The notes under the pieces are model-generated. The model saw only the letters and a list, made by a program, of their open reading frames with translations. It had not been told where the DNA came from and ran no database searches. The translations under genes were made by a program, and so were the position numbers. This document shows, piece after piece, positions 20,882 through 32,217 of a DNA stretch of 64,000 nt. Position 1 is the first letter of the stretch, and each line of letters starts with the position of its first letter. Source of the stretch: Theocolax elegans (taxonomy: Eukaryota; Arthropoda; Insecta; Hymenoptera; Cerocephalidae); contig CM047431.1 of assembly GCA_026168455.1 (NCBI GenBank), positions 4,493,603-4,557,602 of the forward strand. Reading direction: 5' to 3'.

Positions 20882-21454
20882 CTTCATGGGAGTGCCATCG
20901 GGGGGTCAGGGCGTGCTACTAATAGGGGGTTGCGAGCGGGCTTTCTCAATGTGGGCTCTCTCAAGGCACATGTTGATGAGGTTCGTCAATTTCTTTTTGA
21001 TCATCCCTCCTATGACCTATTTGGTGTGGCGGAGTCCAGACTGGACTCGAGGATTGAGACCCGTGACCGCCTACAGATCTTACAAAATACATTTGTGCGT
21101 TACGTTTGTGGTATTAGGAGGGATGATCACGTGACGCCCCACAGATATTCTTTGGGATGGCTGCGCACAGATTCTAGGAGACAATATTTTATGGCAGTAC
21201 TTATGTACAAAATTGTGCGTATGCGTGTTCCGGCGTACCTGGAAAGTCTCTTTTCTAGGTGTGGTCCCAGGAATTCTGGAAGGGGGGTCACAAGGGAACT
21301 CGCGCCTCCCATGATGCGCACGGAGACTGGTAAACGCTCTCTCCAGGTTCAAGGTGCGCATCTGTGGAACTCCCTACCGACGGAAATTCGTGGTCTACCA
21401 TCGCTAAAAGGTTTCAAGGCCGCGACGCGGAGACACCTCTTAGCACTTGATTAG
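20882..21454 (+). pseudogene. Internally deleted ORF2: endonuclease start joined to RT C-terminus
   Basis: The frame is continuous with ORF1 across the TGA. It reads RAGFLNVGSLKAHVDEV, the first strand of an APE-type endonuclease, and LFGVAESRLD with its catalytic Glu. At about 21055-21065 it jumps to RLQILQNTFVRYVCGI, LGWLRTDSRR and HLWNSLP, which belong to the C-terminal domain after the reverse transcriptase. All RT motifs are missing. The junction is in frame and no stop occurs before 21452-21454. No ATG lies between the TGA and the endonuclease start, so translation would need readthrough. It cannot supply reverse transcriptase. Confidence 0.8.
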
Positions 21455-21876
21455 TTTATATATTTATTTATTTATTTATTATATTATGTGTAGAATCATT
21501 GTATGTATTGTCCCATACACAACTTAATGTGCGAGAATGTATTTATTATGGAATGACTGGTGATGAATCAATGATATTTGTATGATTGATTTTGTACAGT
21601 CCTTCTTTATTTATGTAATTTTATAATTAGGACTGATAGATGTAACCGACCGTTGTTTTATTTGTATTTATTTTATACTTCTGACTTACTGTGATATTCA
21701 CCGTATACGTATTATTAGTTGGCTGTGATATTGTTACCTTAATGTTATATATTTGACTGTGATATCACTTGCGCCTGATGACTTGTATTTTATTCAGATT
21801 TTATTTATATTTAATTACATTGTAATTATTATTTTTTGTAATGTACAAATAAACTTATATCTATCTATCTATCTAT

Positions 21877-22027
21877 CTCTCTCTCTATCTCTCATTCTCT
21901 CTCTCTGTCTCTCTCTCTCACCCTCTCTCTATCTCTCATTCTCTCTCTCTGTCTCTCTCTCTCACCCTCTCTCTATCTCTCATTCTCTCTCTCTGTCTCT
22001 CTCTCTCACCCTCTCTCTATCTCTCAT

Positions 22028-22058
<31 letters not shown>

Positions 22059-22108
22059 CTCCCTATCTCTTCCTTTCACTGTCTCTCTCGCTCTGTCTCA
22101 CATTCTCT
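21877..22108. repeat. TC-rich repeat with ~55-bp higher-order units
   Basis: Units of TCTCTGTCTCTCTCTCACCC recur three times, then the specific stretch TATCTGTCTCCCTATCTCTT. That stretch is also found beside the element at 6123. Ser/Leu-rich translations are artefacts. Confidence 0.85.
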
Positions 22109-22340
22109 CACGCCAAGGTGATGTTTGTCGGACGGACGGACATTATAATTCGTTTTTTTTTTTTAATATCACTTAGTAATTATAATAAAAATTTTTGTCA
22201 GTATATGAAGCATTAACTGATGTAACACATATTTTTCATAAAATATATATGTTTTAAGTATTTTTCGCACGAATTGGGGAGTTTTTACAAAATCGCTCAA
22301 AAAGATAACTTTAATATAATGTAGATTTATTATTTATTAG
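22109..22340 (+). repeat. CGCCAAG dispersed unit, single arm
   Basis: Begins ACGCCAAGGTGATGTTTGTC with GGAC repeats, then an AT-rich core and TTTTTACAAAATCGCTCAAA. It matches most of 6123-6425, but the second inverted terminus is absent. Confidence 0.7.
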
Positions 22341-22680
22341 TAATAAACAAAGTAAGGAGTGTTGTTGGTTATGGAGAGAGAGGCTTAATTAATTAATTAT
22401 TAATTATTTATAGATCTAAAAAACACTTACGATTGCACACGGTAGTGCATACTTAATAAGGTGTATATTCCTCTCCGCGAAGCGGCTTTGTTGACAGCGG
22501 TGATGTCGGGATATCGCCGTGGACTGCGTCGCCTGGAGAAACCTTTGTCGGTGCGTGTGCGCACCTTCGTTCGCGTACAACTCCGCGGTAGTACATTAGT
22601 ACTATCCCCGATGGTGGGGATTGCGCATACCCGGGGAAACGGTATTCGTTGGATCAAGATTATTTAGTTATTTTCTTTTA
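22341..22680 (-). repeat. Diverged single copy of the palindrome exon-like unit
   Basis: It resembles 24280-24640 inside the large palindrome. The minus frame 22657-22427 shares PFPRVCAIPT-G-ST-VLPRS with it. It ends at the same point, before a GTAAGTG donor-like sequence (about 22428-22436 on the minus strand). The protein match has no known family name. Confidence 0.55.
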
Positions 22681-23160
22681 TTGAGAGAAATCCTATCAGG
22701 AGGAAGTCAAACCGAATAATTAAGATACATATATCTATCTATAATATCGTTTATCATATAATTATTTTTTCCATTAATTACTTTATATTTCGGTGAGCTA
22801 TTTTATTTACTAATATAATAAGTGATTTATTTATTAGTTGGGACAATATTAAGTGAATTAGTGCGCGTTTAATAACCAGTTAAATTATTTATTTAACTAA
22901 TTTAAAAATCAACATTCTCTCTGTCGTGATTAGTGGTACCACGGATTCTACTCTTAGATCCCGTAATAAAATATTATAAACCATCATTTTCTTTCATAGT
23001 ATTAATATTCGTTATCGCGAGTTAATAGATATCCGGATCTATACATTTATATTCAACGGGTCTTCCTCTGGGTGAGTTCACCGGGTGATAAGGATACATA
23101 AACCATTATTATTTGACGATGATGCCTGGGACCGGAAAGAATTGTAGTTAAATTAATTTT
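22681..23160. other. AT-rich unassigned sequence
   Basis: No open frame or repeat unit is recognised. It lies between two repeat-derived blocks. Confidence 0.4.
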
Positions 23161-23474
23161 ATTATATTCTAACGGTAAGGTATTGTTTACCTTACCGTTT
23201 GACGAATTTGAGCAACACGAGCGAACAGTATCGTAATGTTCGCATCGGCTCGGGCCGGCGAGATTCGGCTCAGCTCGGTTCGTCGTGGCTACACGGGTGA
23301 GATCCCCCCACGTCCCGTGTTCAGCTTCGCTGTGCTGCATTTTACCGTGCGTTTCGCGTGTGTATTTTGACTGCAGGCCGATCCTGAATTTGCAGTGACC
23401 GGTGCAACACCGTGAAACGACCTGCAGCCACACAACCTCGGTGCGCGGGCGAACGGACAATTCGTCCTACACCG

Positions 23475-23477
<3 letters not shown>
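23161..23477 (-). repeat. Dispersed unit flanking a TC-inserted non-LTR element (copy A)
   Basis: On the minus strand it follows (TC)n with ACTGCGGTG, then GGCTGCAGGTC, GATCGGCCTG and ATTACGATACTGTT. It ends with TTCGTCAAACGGTAAGGTAA, which contains a splice-donor-like GGTAAGG. The same order occurs at 62676-63010 after the other non-LTR copy. Confidence 0.65.
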
Positions 23478-23509
<32 letters not shown>

Positions 23510-23760
23510 ATTGATTGATTGATTAAATTTTATTTGGCCTTGGGGTTGAGACCCCGTAGGCACTAGAATATAAAATACAGTCTGATTTAGTTTACAATAG
23601 TAATAAAATAATAAAACGGATATAAATAAAAAATATAAAACATAACAATAATAATAACAAGTTATATAACAAAATATCAGTTTAAATGATTATAAACATA
23701 TTGGGCATTTACCCGGTGATAATATATAATATATACAGTAATGAATAAATAATTTAAGTA

Positions 23761-26700
23761 TGTGATGTGGGTACATCACCAAGGCCACCTGAAAATAATA
23801 TATATAGAATATTAGTATTAATTGGTAAAGATAGAAACTATATTAATTAAGTATACTTATCTAGTTGTCCTCTTGGGTTGATGCGAAGGTATATCAGGTT
23901 GTCCTTTGATCAGCGTGTCATGGGTTCCCTCGGTGACAGGTACTCCTTGGCACGCTGCATCTGAAAAAGAGAAATATATTAATATGGATATTTACTAAAT
24001 AATATAATTAATGGTAAGGACAGGTATTATGGAGAAAATTATATAGGAAGTTTATAAATATTAATAATAATATTAGTAGGGAGATGTGAGGAAAATGACA
24101 ACGGATGGGTGTGTTGATTATTAATTTGAGAAAGGAAAAAGAAGATAATATAGATTGAATATTACAATAATTAAGCATTAAACAGGGATAAAGAACAGGT
24201 GGAATTAGTGTAAATAGTGGATATATAATAAATTAAATAAATATAAATAGATATTGTTTAGTTGGGAATAAGCAAGGTAAGGAGTGTTATGTGTTAAGGA
24301 GAGAGAGGATTGTTAGAAGGGAAGTACAGGTTAGATTAGTAAATATAGTTAAATTATTACAAATATTTATATTGATAAAAACACTTACGAGTATACATAA
24401 TATACTTCGGATGATTGCTCTCCGTGAGCGGTTGTTGACAGCGGTGTTGGGGGACTTTCGCCGTGTGCCGTGTCGCCTGTGGAGCCTTGGTAAATGCATG
24501 CGCGCACCTCCGGACGCGCACCACTCCGTGGTAGTACCCGGGTACTATTCCCGCCGGTAGGGATCGCGCACACCCGGGGAAACGGTCGCGAGGCACGTTG
24601 TTTACGTGCCGGCCCGCGCTCAGTTGCCGCGATCTTGAATCGATCTAGATTCAAGCGCGTGCACACTGATCACGCAGTCCGCGCTCGTATCGAGACAGGG
24701 ATCGCACGTATATTGTCTAGGGAATTCGGAACGCGGATAGTGGAGGAAACATGTGTATAATAGTAAGGAGATAAATTTATATTTGAATTTCGCGCTGTTA
24801 ACTAGAAAATAATTTAGTGATCTATTGAACCAATCAATAGATGATATTATTAGAGATAAGACTTCCGTATGGGTAAATATAACAGCATATTACGTTATAT
24901 GACTGTAATTACCTTAAATACGGAAAGTCGAAATACTAGTTCGGACAATGATAATTTATGCAAATTAGTTGTCATTTTTATCTATAGAAGGGTAAATACG
25001 GGTAGCTTTATTACACCTGTGACGGATACGGAAGGGTTGGAGAATTATAATATTGCCATATCCCTCACAGGTAACGAGAGAGAGAACAGATAGGGATATT
25101 AGGAGATTGAGGGAGATAGAAAATCGGGGAAGAAGTTTGGCGTGGCTCGGAAAATAAAAAAATAATTATTAAAATTAAAAGAATAATTATTCCTCCTTAT
25201 TGGTATCAATATGATTTCCTCCTCAATTATGCGGAAATAAATCCAAAATCTCTATTAATGCGATCGATAGATTCAAAAAAACACTCTGTAATTAATCTGT
25301 ATAATCTGAGATACACTTTTTGACGATCGATAGGATCAGAATGGCGAGGATCCGTTTTCCGAGCCACGCCAAACTTCTTCCCCGATTTTCTATCTCCCTC
25401 AATCTCCTAATATCCCTATCTGTTCTCTCTCTCGTTACCTGTGAGGGATACGGCAATATTATAATTCTCCAACCCTTCCGTATCCGTCACAGGTGTAATA
25501 AAGCTACCCGTATTTACCCTACTATAGATAAAAATGACAACTAATTTGCATAAGTTATCATTGTCCCAACTAGTATTTCGACTTTCCGTATTTAAGGTAA
25601 TTACAGTCATATAACGTAATATGCTGTTATATTTACCCATACGAAAGTCTTATCTTTAATAATATCATCTATTGTTTGGTTCAATAGATCTCTAAATTAT
25701 TCTCTAGTTAACAGCGCGAAATTCAAATATAAATTTATCTCATTACTATTATACACATGTTTCCCCCACTATCCGCGTTCCGAATTCCCTAGACAATATA
25801 CGTGCGATCCCTGTATCGATTCGAGCGCGGACCGCGTGTTCAGTGTGCGCGCGCTTGAATCTAGATCGATTCAAGATGGCGGCAACTGAGCGCTGGCCGG
25901 CACGTAAACAACGTGCCTCGCGACCGTTTCCCCGGGTGTGCGCGATCCCCACCGGCGGGAATAGTACCCGGGTACTACCACGGAGTGGTGCGCGTCCGGA
26001 GGTGCGCGCATGCACCTACCAAGGCTCCACAGGCGACACGGCACACGGCGAAAGTCCCCCAACACCGTTTTTATCAATATAAATATTTTAATAATTTAAC
26101 TATATTTACTAATCTAACCTGTACTTCCCTTCTATCAATCCTCTCTCTCCTTAACACATAACACTCCTTACCTTGTTTATTCCCAACTAAACAATATCTA
26201 TTTATATTTATTTAATTTATTATATATCCACTATTTACATTAATTCCACCTGTTCTTTATCCCTGTTTAATGCTTAATTATTGTAAATTTAATCTATATT
26301 ATCTTCTTTTTCCTTTCTCAAATTAATAATCAACACACCCATCCGTTGTCATTTTCCTCACATCCCTACTAATATTATTATTATGGATATTTACTAAATA
26401 ATATAATTAATGGTAAGGACAGGTATTATGGAGAAAATTATATAGGAAGTTTATAAATATTAATAATAATATTAGTAGGGAGATGTGAGGAAAATGACAA
26501 CGGATGGGTGTGTTGATTATTAATTTGAGAAAGGAAAAAGAAGATAATATAGATTGAATATTACAATAATTAAGCATTAAACAGGGATAAAGAACAGGTG
26601 GAATTAGTGTAAATAGTGGATATATAATAAATTAAATAAATATAAATAGATATTGTTTAGTTGGGAATAAGCAAGGTAAGGAGTGTTATGTGTTAAGGAG

Positions 26701-29087
26701 AGAGAGGATTGTTAGAAGGGAAGTACAGGTTAGATTAGTAAATATAGTTAAATTATTACAAATATTTATATTGATAAAAACACTTACGAGTATACATAAT
26801 ATACTTCGGATGATTGCTCTCCGTGAGCGGTTGTTGACAGCGGTGTTGGGGGACTTTCGCCGTGTGCCGTGTCGCCTGTGGAGCCTTGGTAAATGCATGC
26901 GCGCACCTCCGGACGCGCACCACTCCGTGGTAGTACCCGGGTACTATTCCCGCCGGTAGGGATCGCGCACACCCGGGGAAACGGTCGCGAGGCACGTTGT
27001 TTACGTGCCGGCCCGCGCTCAGTTGCCGCGATCTTGAATCGATCTAGATTCAAGCGCGTGCACACTGATCACGCAGTCCGCGCTCGTATCGAGACAGGGA
27101 TCGCACGTATATTGTCTAGGGAATTCGGAACGCGGATAGTGGAGGAAACATGTGTATAATAGTAAGGAGATAAATTTATATTTGAATTTCGCGCTGTTAA
27201 CTAGAAAATAATTTAGTGATCTATTGAACCAATCAATAGATGATATTATTAGAGATAAGACTTCCGTATGGGTAAATATAACAGCATATTACGTTATATG
27301 ACTGTAATTACCTTAAATACGGAAAGTCGAAATACTAGTTCGGACAATGATAATTTATGCAAATTAGTTGTCATTTTTATCTATAGAAGGGTAAATACGG
27401 GTAGCTTTATTACACCTGTGACGGATACGGAAGGGTTGGAGAATTATAATATTGCCATATCCCTCACAGGTAACGAGAGAGAGAACAGATAGGGATATTA
27501 GGAGATTGAGGGAGATAGAAAATCGGGGAAGAAGTTTGGCGTGGCTCGGAAAATAAAAAAATAATTATTAAAATTAAAAGAATAATTATTCCTCCTTATT
27601 GGTATCAATATGATTTCCTCCTCAATTATGCGGAAATAAATCCAAAATCTCTATTAATGCGATCGATAGATTCAAAAAAACACTCTGTAATTAATCTGTA
27701 TAATCTGAGATACACTTTTTGACGATCGATAGGATCAGAATGGCGAGGATCCGTTTTCCGAGCCACGCCAAACTTCTTCCCCGATTTTCTATCTCCCTCA
27801 ATCTCCTAATATCCCTATCTGTTCTCTCTCTCGTTACCTGTGAGGGATACGGCAATATTATAATTCTCCAACCCTTCCGTATCCGTCACAGGTGTAATAA
27901 AGCTACCCGTATTTACCCTACTATAGATAAAAATGACAACTAATTTGCATAAGTTATCATTGTCCCAACTAGTATTTCGACTTTCCGTATTTAAGGTAAT
28001 TACAGTCATATAACGTAATATGCTGTTATATTTACCCATACGAAAGTCTTATCTTTAATAATATCATCTATTGTTTGGTTCAATAGATCTCTAAATTATT
28101 CTCTAGTTAACAGCGCGAAATTCAAATATAAATTTATCTCATTACTATTATACACATGTTTCCCCCACTATCCGCGTTCCGAATTCCCTAGACAATATAC
28201 GTGCGATCCCTGTATCGATTCGAGCGCGGACCGCGTGTTCAGTGTGCGCGCGCTTGAATCTAGATCGATTCAAGATGGCGGCAACTGAGCGCTGGCCGGC
28301 ACGTAAACAACGTGCCTCGCGACCGTTTCCCCGGGTGTGCGCGATCCCCACCGGCGGGAATAGTACCCGGGTACTACCACGGAGTGGTGCGCGTCCGGAG
28401 GTGCGCGCATGCACCTACCAAGGCTCCACAGGCGACACGGCACACGGCGAAAGTCCCCCAACACCGTTTTTATCAATATAAATATTTTTAATAATTTAAC
28501 TATATTTACTAATCTAACCTGTACTTCCCTTCTATCAATCCTCTCTCTCCTTAACACATAACACTCCTTACCTTGTTTATTCCCAACTAAACAATATCTA
28601 TTTATATTTATTTAATTTATTATATATCCACTATTTACATTAATTCCACCTGTTCTTTATCCCTGTTTAATGCTTAATTATTGTAATATTTAATCTATAT
28701 TATCTTCTTTTTCCTTTCTCAAATTAATAATCAACACACCCATCCGTTGTCATTTTCCTCACATCTCCCTACTAATATTATTATTAATATTTATAAACTT
28801 CCTATATAATTTTCTTCATAATACCTGTCCTTACCATTAATTATATTATTTAGTAAATATCCATATTAATATATTTCTCTTTTTCAGATGCAGCGTGCCA
28901 AGGAGTACCTGTCACCGAGGGAACCCATGACACGCTGATCAAAGGACAACCTGATATACCTTCGCATCAACCCAAGAGGACAACTAGATAAGTATACTTA
29001 ATTAATATAGTTTCTATCTTTACCAATTAATACTAATATTCTATATATATTATTTTCAGGTGGCCTTGGTGATGTACCCACATCACA
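23761..29087. mobile_element. 5.3-kb palindromic element made of two 2.4-kb hairpins
   Basis: Ends are TGTGATGTGGGTACATCACC and its reverse complement. AGTA flanks both sides (23757-23760 and 29088-29091), a probable 4-bp target duplication. The order is outer left arm, A, A', A, A', outer right arm. The A-A' hairpin of 2399 bp (23984-26382) is repeated almost exactly at 26383-28781. No transposase is present; all reading frames are under 100 codons and mirror each other. TGT/ACA ends with a 4-bp duplication fit a Ginger-like DNA transposon or an LTR-type integrase. The family is unresolved. Confidence 0.75.
23870..24666 (-). other. Exon-like pieces with splice signals in the palindrome arms
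   Basis: On the minus strand an open frame from 24666 ends at ACTC/GTAAGTG (about 24385). Then CTCTTTTTCAG (about 23961-23971) precedes a piece containing GCAGCGTGCCAAGGAGTACC. A further TTATTTTCAG precedes GTGGCCTTGGTGATG at the outer end. The same pieces recur, mirrored, on the plus strand at 28875-29087. The arms at 25875 and 28274 have an ATGGCGGCAACTGAG start where this arm has ATC. It could be the remains of a transposon gene; no known domain is visible. Confidence 0.4.
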
Positions 29088-29229
29088 AGTAAAAACATAA
29101 TAATTGCACATCAACGAAATTACGCAGTAAAAACATTTACAAGACTTAATCTAGATTGAGGTGAGGGATCTGAGGAGGTGTTAAGCCCTCATTTTGCACT
29201 CTATTTTCCCAGGCAGTTTTGTCAGGTCC

Positions 29230-32217
29230 CTACAGGTGATTGAATAATGTATTTTTGAAATGAATGATAGATGAAGTGTCCAATGAAAATGTAGGAAATT
29301 CGTTGATGATTTTAGATGCAGTGATGACAAATGACTTATTCAAAGACTCTGTACGAGGGGGAAGATAATGTAGCAATTTTGATGGATGACGAGTAAAGGT
29401 GCGAGGATTATGAGAGAGAGCATTTATTTTTATAAAATGATTTGCCAGATATGTGGGTGAGTTATGAGCAATGATGCTGTATGCAAGTGAGCCAATGAGG
29501 TATGAGCATCTGGACTCAACTGACAACCACCTGAGACTTAACCTATAAGGAGTTACATGTTCCCTCCTTGCTATGTCCCCCCACACGAATCGGACACAAG
29601 CATTTAACAGCCTTTGAAGTTTCAGATTTCTGGTCTGGTCAACATCATTAAATACCGCACACGCATAGTCAAAATGCGGAAAAATAAGAGCTTCAACCGA
29701 ACTTTTCCTAAGACCTCGAGACAACGTCTTTTTATAATATCCCAATGAGTGCAAAACCCCATGTACGCGACTCGAGATAGTTAATACCTGTTTTGACCAA
29801 TCCAGAGAGGGAGAGATCATGACCCCAAGCGATTTAACCTCACATTCATAATTTAAGTGATCCGCTCCCAACCCTACCTTCGGGGCAGTGTTCAGGTCGA
29901 TACGCAATAAAAAAGCCTGACTACCCAGAATCATAACCTTCGTCTTTTTTACATTTAGCTTTAAACCGTTCGCGTGAGCCCATAGGGCTATCGCATTTGT
30001 ATCTTGCGTGATACGTTGTACCCCTGCTTCTAATTCTGACGGAAAAAACGAATAGTAGACCTGGGCGTCATCGGCAAACAGCATATAATCGCTGTGTGAA
30101 AGAACTTTAGGCAAATCATTGATATAGATGGAAAAGAGTATCGGGCCAAGAATACTGTCCTGAGGCACTCCCGCATTTATCTCGAGCCAGTCCGATAACA
30201 CGCCCGTCTCACTCTCCATTGCATGCATGCGACCTACAAGATACCGATAAAACCAACTTAATGCGTTATCAGAGCATCCAATCTCACACAGTTTTTGCAT
30301 AAGTTTACCATGAGGCACAGTATTGAATGCCTTAGAGAAGTCAAACAGGACGAGAATCGTGATCTTTCTAGCATCAATGGCTCTTCTAACGTTATCCAGG
30401 ACACCCAGGAGTGCTGTCTGGGTACTGTGCCCCCTACGAAAACCCGCTTGTCTGTCAACAAGAATATGATTTTTCACAAGATATTCAGACAACTGATTAT
30501 GTATAAGTCTCTCCAAGATTTTCGAGAGTTCGCAGAGTTTCGCAATCGGTCTTGTATCTGAGCACGATTCTACCCTGCTTGACTTCGCCAATGGGAACAG
30601 TGATACCCTTTTCCAGCTCTCCGGAAAATAGCCAACTGAGAGCATATTATTAAAGAGATCAACAAGGTGCAGTGTTAATTGAGGCTCTAATAACTTAATC
30701 ATTTCAACGGATATGCCATCAATACCCACTGCCCTTGAGGACCCTCCCCGAATTACACACTGAACTTCTTTCGCGGTTATAGCAGAGAAATGAAAAGAAG
30801 GAGATGAGGGTGATGTGGGACAAGAGTTGCATATTATGGTTGAAAATGATTGTACGGAAAGTGGTTGAATATGATTTGAGACTGAAGCATAGTGACAATT
30901 TAGCTGATGAGGTGAAAATAATTTAAGCGGTGCTGGGTTAGTCTTAGTACTGAGGCCCATATGTTTTAGGTATTTCCACGATTTCTTTGGGTCTTTCATG
31001 CTACTAAGTTTCTTTGCCAGAAAGTGGAACTTACTTGTGTTGACAGTATTCGAAACCTGATTTCTAAGACCCTTATACACGGTATAATCGTCAACAGAAC
31101 CTGAAGCACGCAATCTATTAAAAGCTGCATTTCTGGCTTTAATACTTTCTTTTATTTCCCGACAAATCCAGGGTTTGTGGTTTGTTTTGATGGTGTGAAA
31201 TGTTACAGGCGCTAACAGGTCAAAAGTTGTTAAAATTGAGTTGCATAAAGATGATAATGTAGATGAAATAGAGCTATGAATATTATTAGATGAATGAACT
31301 TGATGTGAATACGGACTAGGTTGATGATTATTCGGAGACATATCCATGAGTTCAGACTGGTCAGGCCAAGGATGATGGAACGATTTCGATGAGGAAGAGG
31401 AGGTTATGCATGATTCGAATGTAGTTGCGAGATTATGAAGGTTGACCCCCTCCAAATTTCGTTTAACAATTACCTTCACTTGAGGCTGCTCATTTTCAAT
31501 CCGAATAGAGATACTGATGGCATCATGTCCAGCTGCGAAAGGAGCCGACGTCTTAATGTATTCATGTTCAGGTACTGGTTCACGAATGAGGAAAAGATCT
31601 AACCACGTGTGAGATGGCCCACTTGATGTCATCGCGTGATGCGTTGGCTCTGACTGGATGAGTGAAAGTCCCAGAGCCGTCAGATTTGCTCTAAACCTGC
31701 TTGCCATGGTACTGGCAGAATTCATGTCAATGTTGAAATCCCCAGTGACCATGACATATTTGTATCGTGGTAGTATGTCTGACAAGACCTCAAAAAATTC
31801 CGTGGGATAAGCGGCCGAAGGCCTACGGTAAACAATTGCTAAAACCATTGAAACTGCTTTACCTGTCAAACATAGCACCAGATATTCCGGAGCATTCGAA
31901 AAGATAGGTTCAGAGTGCGCGATGATTTTTACCCCAAAATTTTCACGTACATATGCCGCCACACCTCCCCCCTCCTTACCCTCACGATCCAATCGATACA
32001 ATGCGTAGCCCGGCAGTTTAATAATTTCCGAAGAAGCGTGACTTGTAAGGAAGGTTTCGGTAATCGCGATGACATCATGAGAGGCTGGATGAACTAATGC
32101 TTCGATAGATGCAAAATATGTTTTTAGACGATTTATATTAAAGTGAAAAATGGAGAGTGACTTCGATGATTTTGATGATTTTGATGGTTTCGATGATGTG
32201 GCCCAACCAGCCCTATC
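29230..32217 (-). CDS. ORF2: APE-type endonuclease and reverse transcriptase
   Basis: About 995 codons, open from directly after the ORF1 stop to TAG at 29230-29232. The endonuclease shows HFNINRL, AITETFL, RLDREGKEGGGVA, VTGDFNIDM and AAGHDAIS. The reverse transcriptase shows SYFPESWKRV-type finger sequence, QAGFRRGHSTQTALLG, LFDFSKAFNTVPH, AGVPQDSILGP (Asp where Gly is near-invariant) and YMLFADDAQVYY. The C-terminal domain has KLQRLLNACVRFVWG and LPPRTESLNKSF. There is no RNase H. The first in-frame ATG lies inside the endonuclease, after the catalytic Glu, so the N-terminus depends on reading through the UGA at 32218-32220. Confidence 0.88.
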   Translation of the reverse strand, partial: DRAGWATSSKPSKSSKSSKSLSIFHFNINRLKTYFASIEALVHPASHDVIAITETFLTSHASSEIIKLPGYALYRLDREGKEGGGVAAYVRENFGVKIIAHSEPIFSNAPEYLVLCLTGKAVSMVLAIVYRRPSAAYPTEFFEVLSDILPRYKYVMVTGDFNIDMNSASTMASRFRANLTALGLSLIQSEPTHHAMTSSGPSHTWLDLFLIREPVPEHEYIKTSAPFAAGHDAISISIRIENEQPQVKVIVKRNLEGVNLHNLATTFESCITSSSSSKSFHHPWPDQSELMDMSPNNHQPSPYSHQVHSSNNIHSSISSTLSSLCNSILTTFDLLAPVTFHTIKTNHKPWICREIKESIKARNAAFNRLRASGSVDDYTVYKGLRNQVSNTVNTSKFHFLAKKLSSMKDPKKSWKYLKHMGLSTKTNPAPLKLFSPHQLNCHYASVSNHIQPLSVQSFSTIICNSCPTSPSSPSFHFSAITAKEVQCVIRGGSSRAVGIDGISVEMIKLLEPQLTLHLVDLFNNMLSVGYFPESWKRVSLFPLAKSSRVESCSDTRPIAKLCELSKILERLIHNQLSEYLVKNHILVDRQAGFRRGHSTQTALLGVLDNVRRAIDARKITILVLFDFSKAFNTVPHGKLMQKLCEIGCSDNALSWFYRYLVGRMHAMESETGVLSDWLEINAGVPQDSILGPILFSIYINDLPKVLSHSDYMLFADDAQVYYSFFPSELEAGVQRITQDTNAIALWAHANGLKLNVKKTKVMILGSQAFLLRIDLNTAPKVGLGADHLNYECEVKSLGVMISPSLDWSKQVLTISSRVHGVLHSLGYYKKTLSRGLRKSSVEALIFPHFDYACAVFNDVDQTRNLKLQRLLNACVRFVWGDIARREHVTPYRLSLRWLSVESRCSYLIGSLAYSIIAHNSPTYLANHFIKINALSHNPRTFTRHPSKLLHYLPPRTESLNKSFVITASKIINEFPTFSLDTSSIIHFKNTLFNHL

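Larger units (their letters stand above)
18608..21876 (+). mobile_element. Non-LTR element with intact ORF1 and internally deleted ORF2
   Basis: The element starts right after (TC)n at about 18608 and ends in an AAATAAAC box with a (TATC)n tail at about 21850-21876, followed by (TC)n. A stem TACATT...AATGTA (about 21817-21846) precedes the tail. ORF1 is complete. ORF2 keeps only the first part of the endonuclease joined in frame to the C-terminal domain, so more than 2 kb is missing. It resembles HAL1-type half-LINEs, which keep ORF1 only. Confidence 0.8.

Noticed and set aside
24287..28557. Many 70-95 codon frames in the palindrome as separate genes
   Set aside because: They overlap on both strands and repeat with 2399-bp spacing. 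Only the frame that ends at a splice donor is worth mention.
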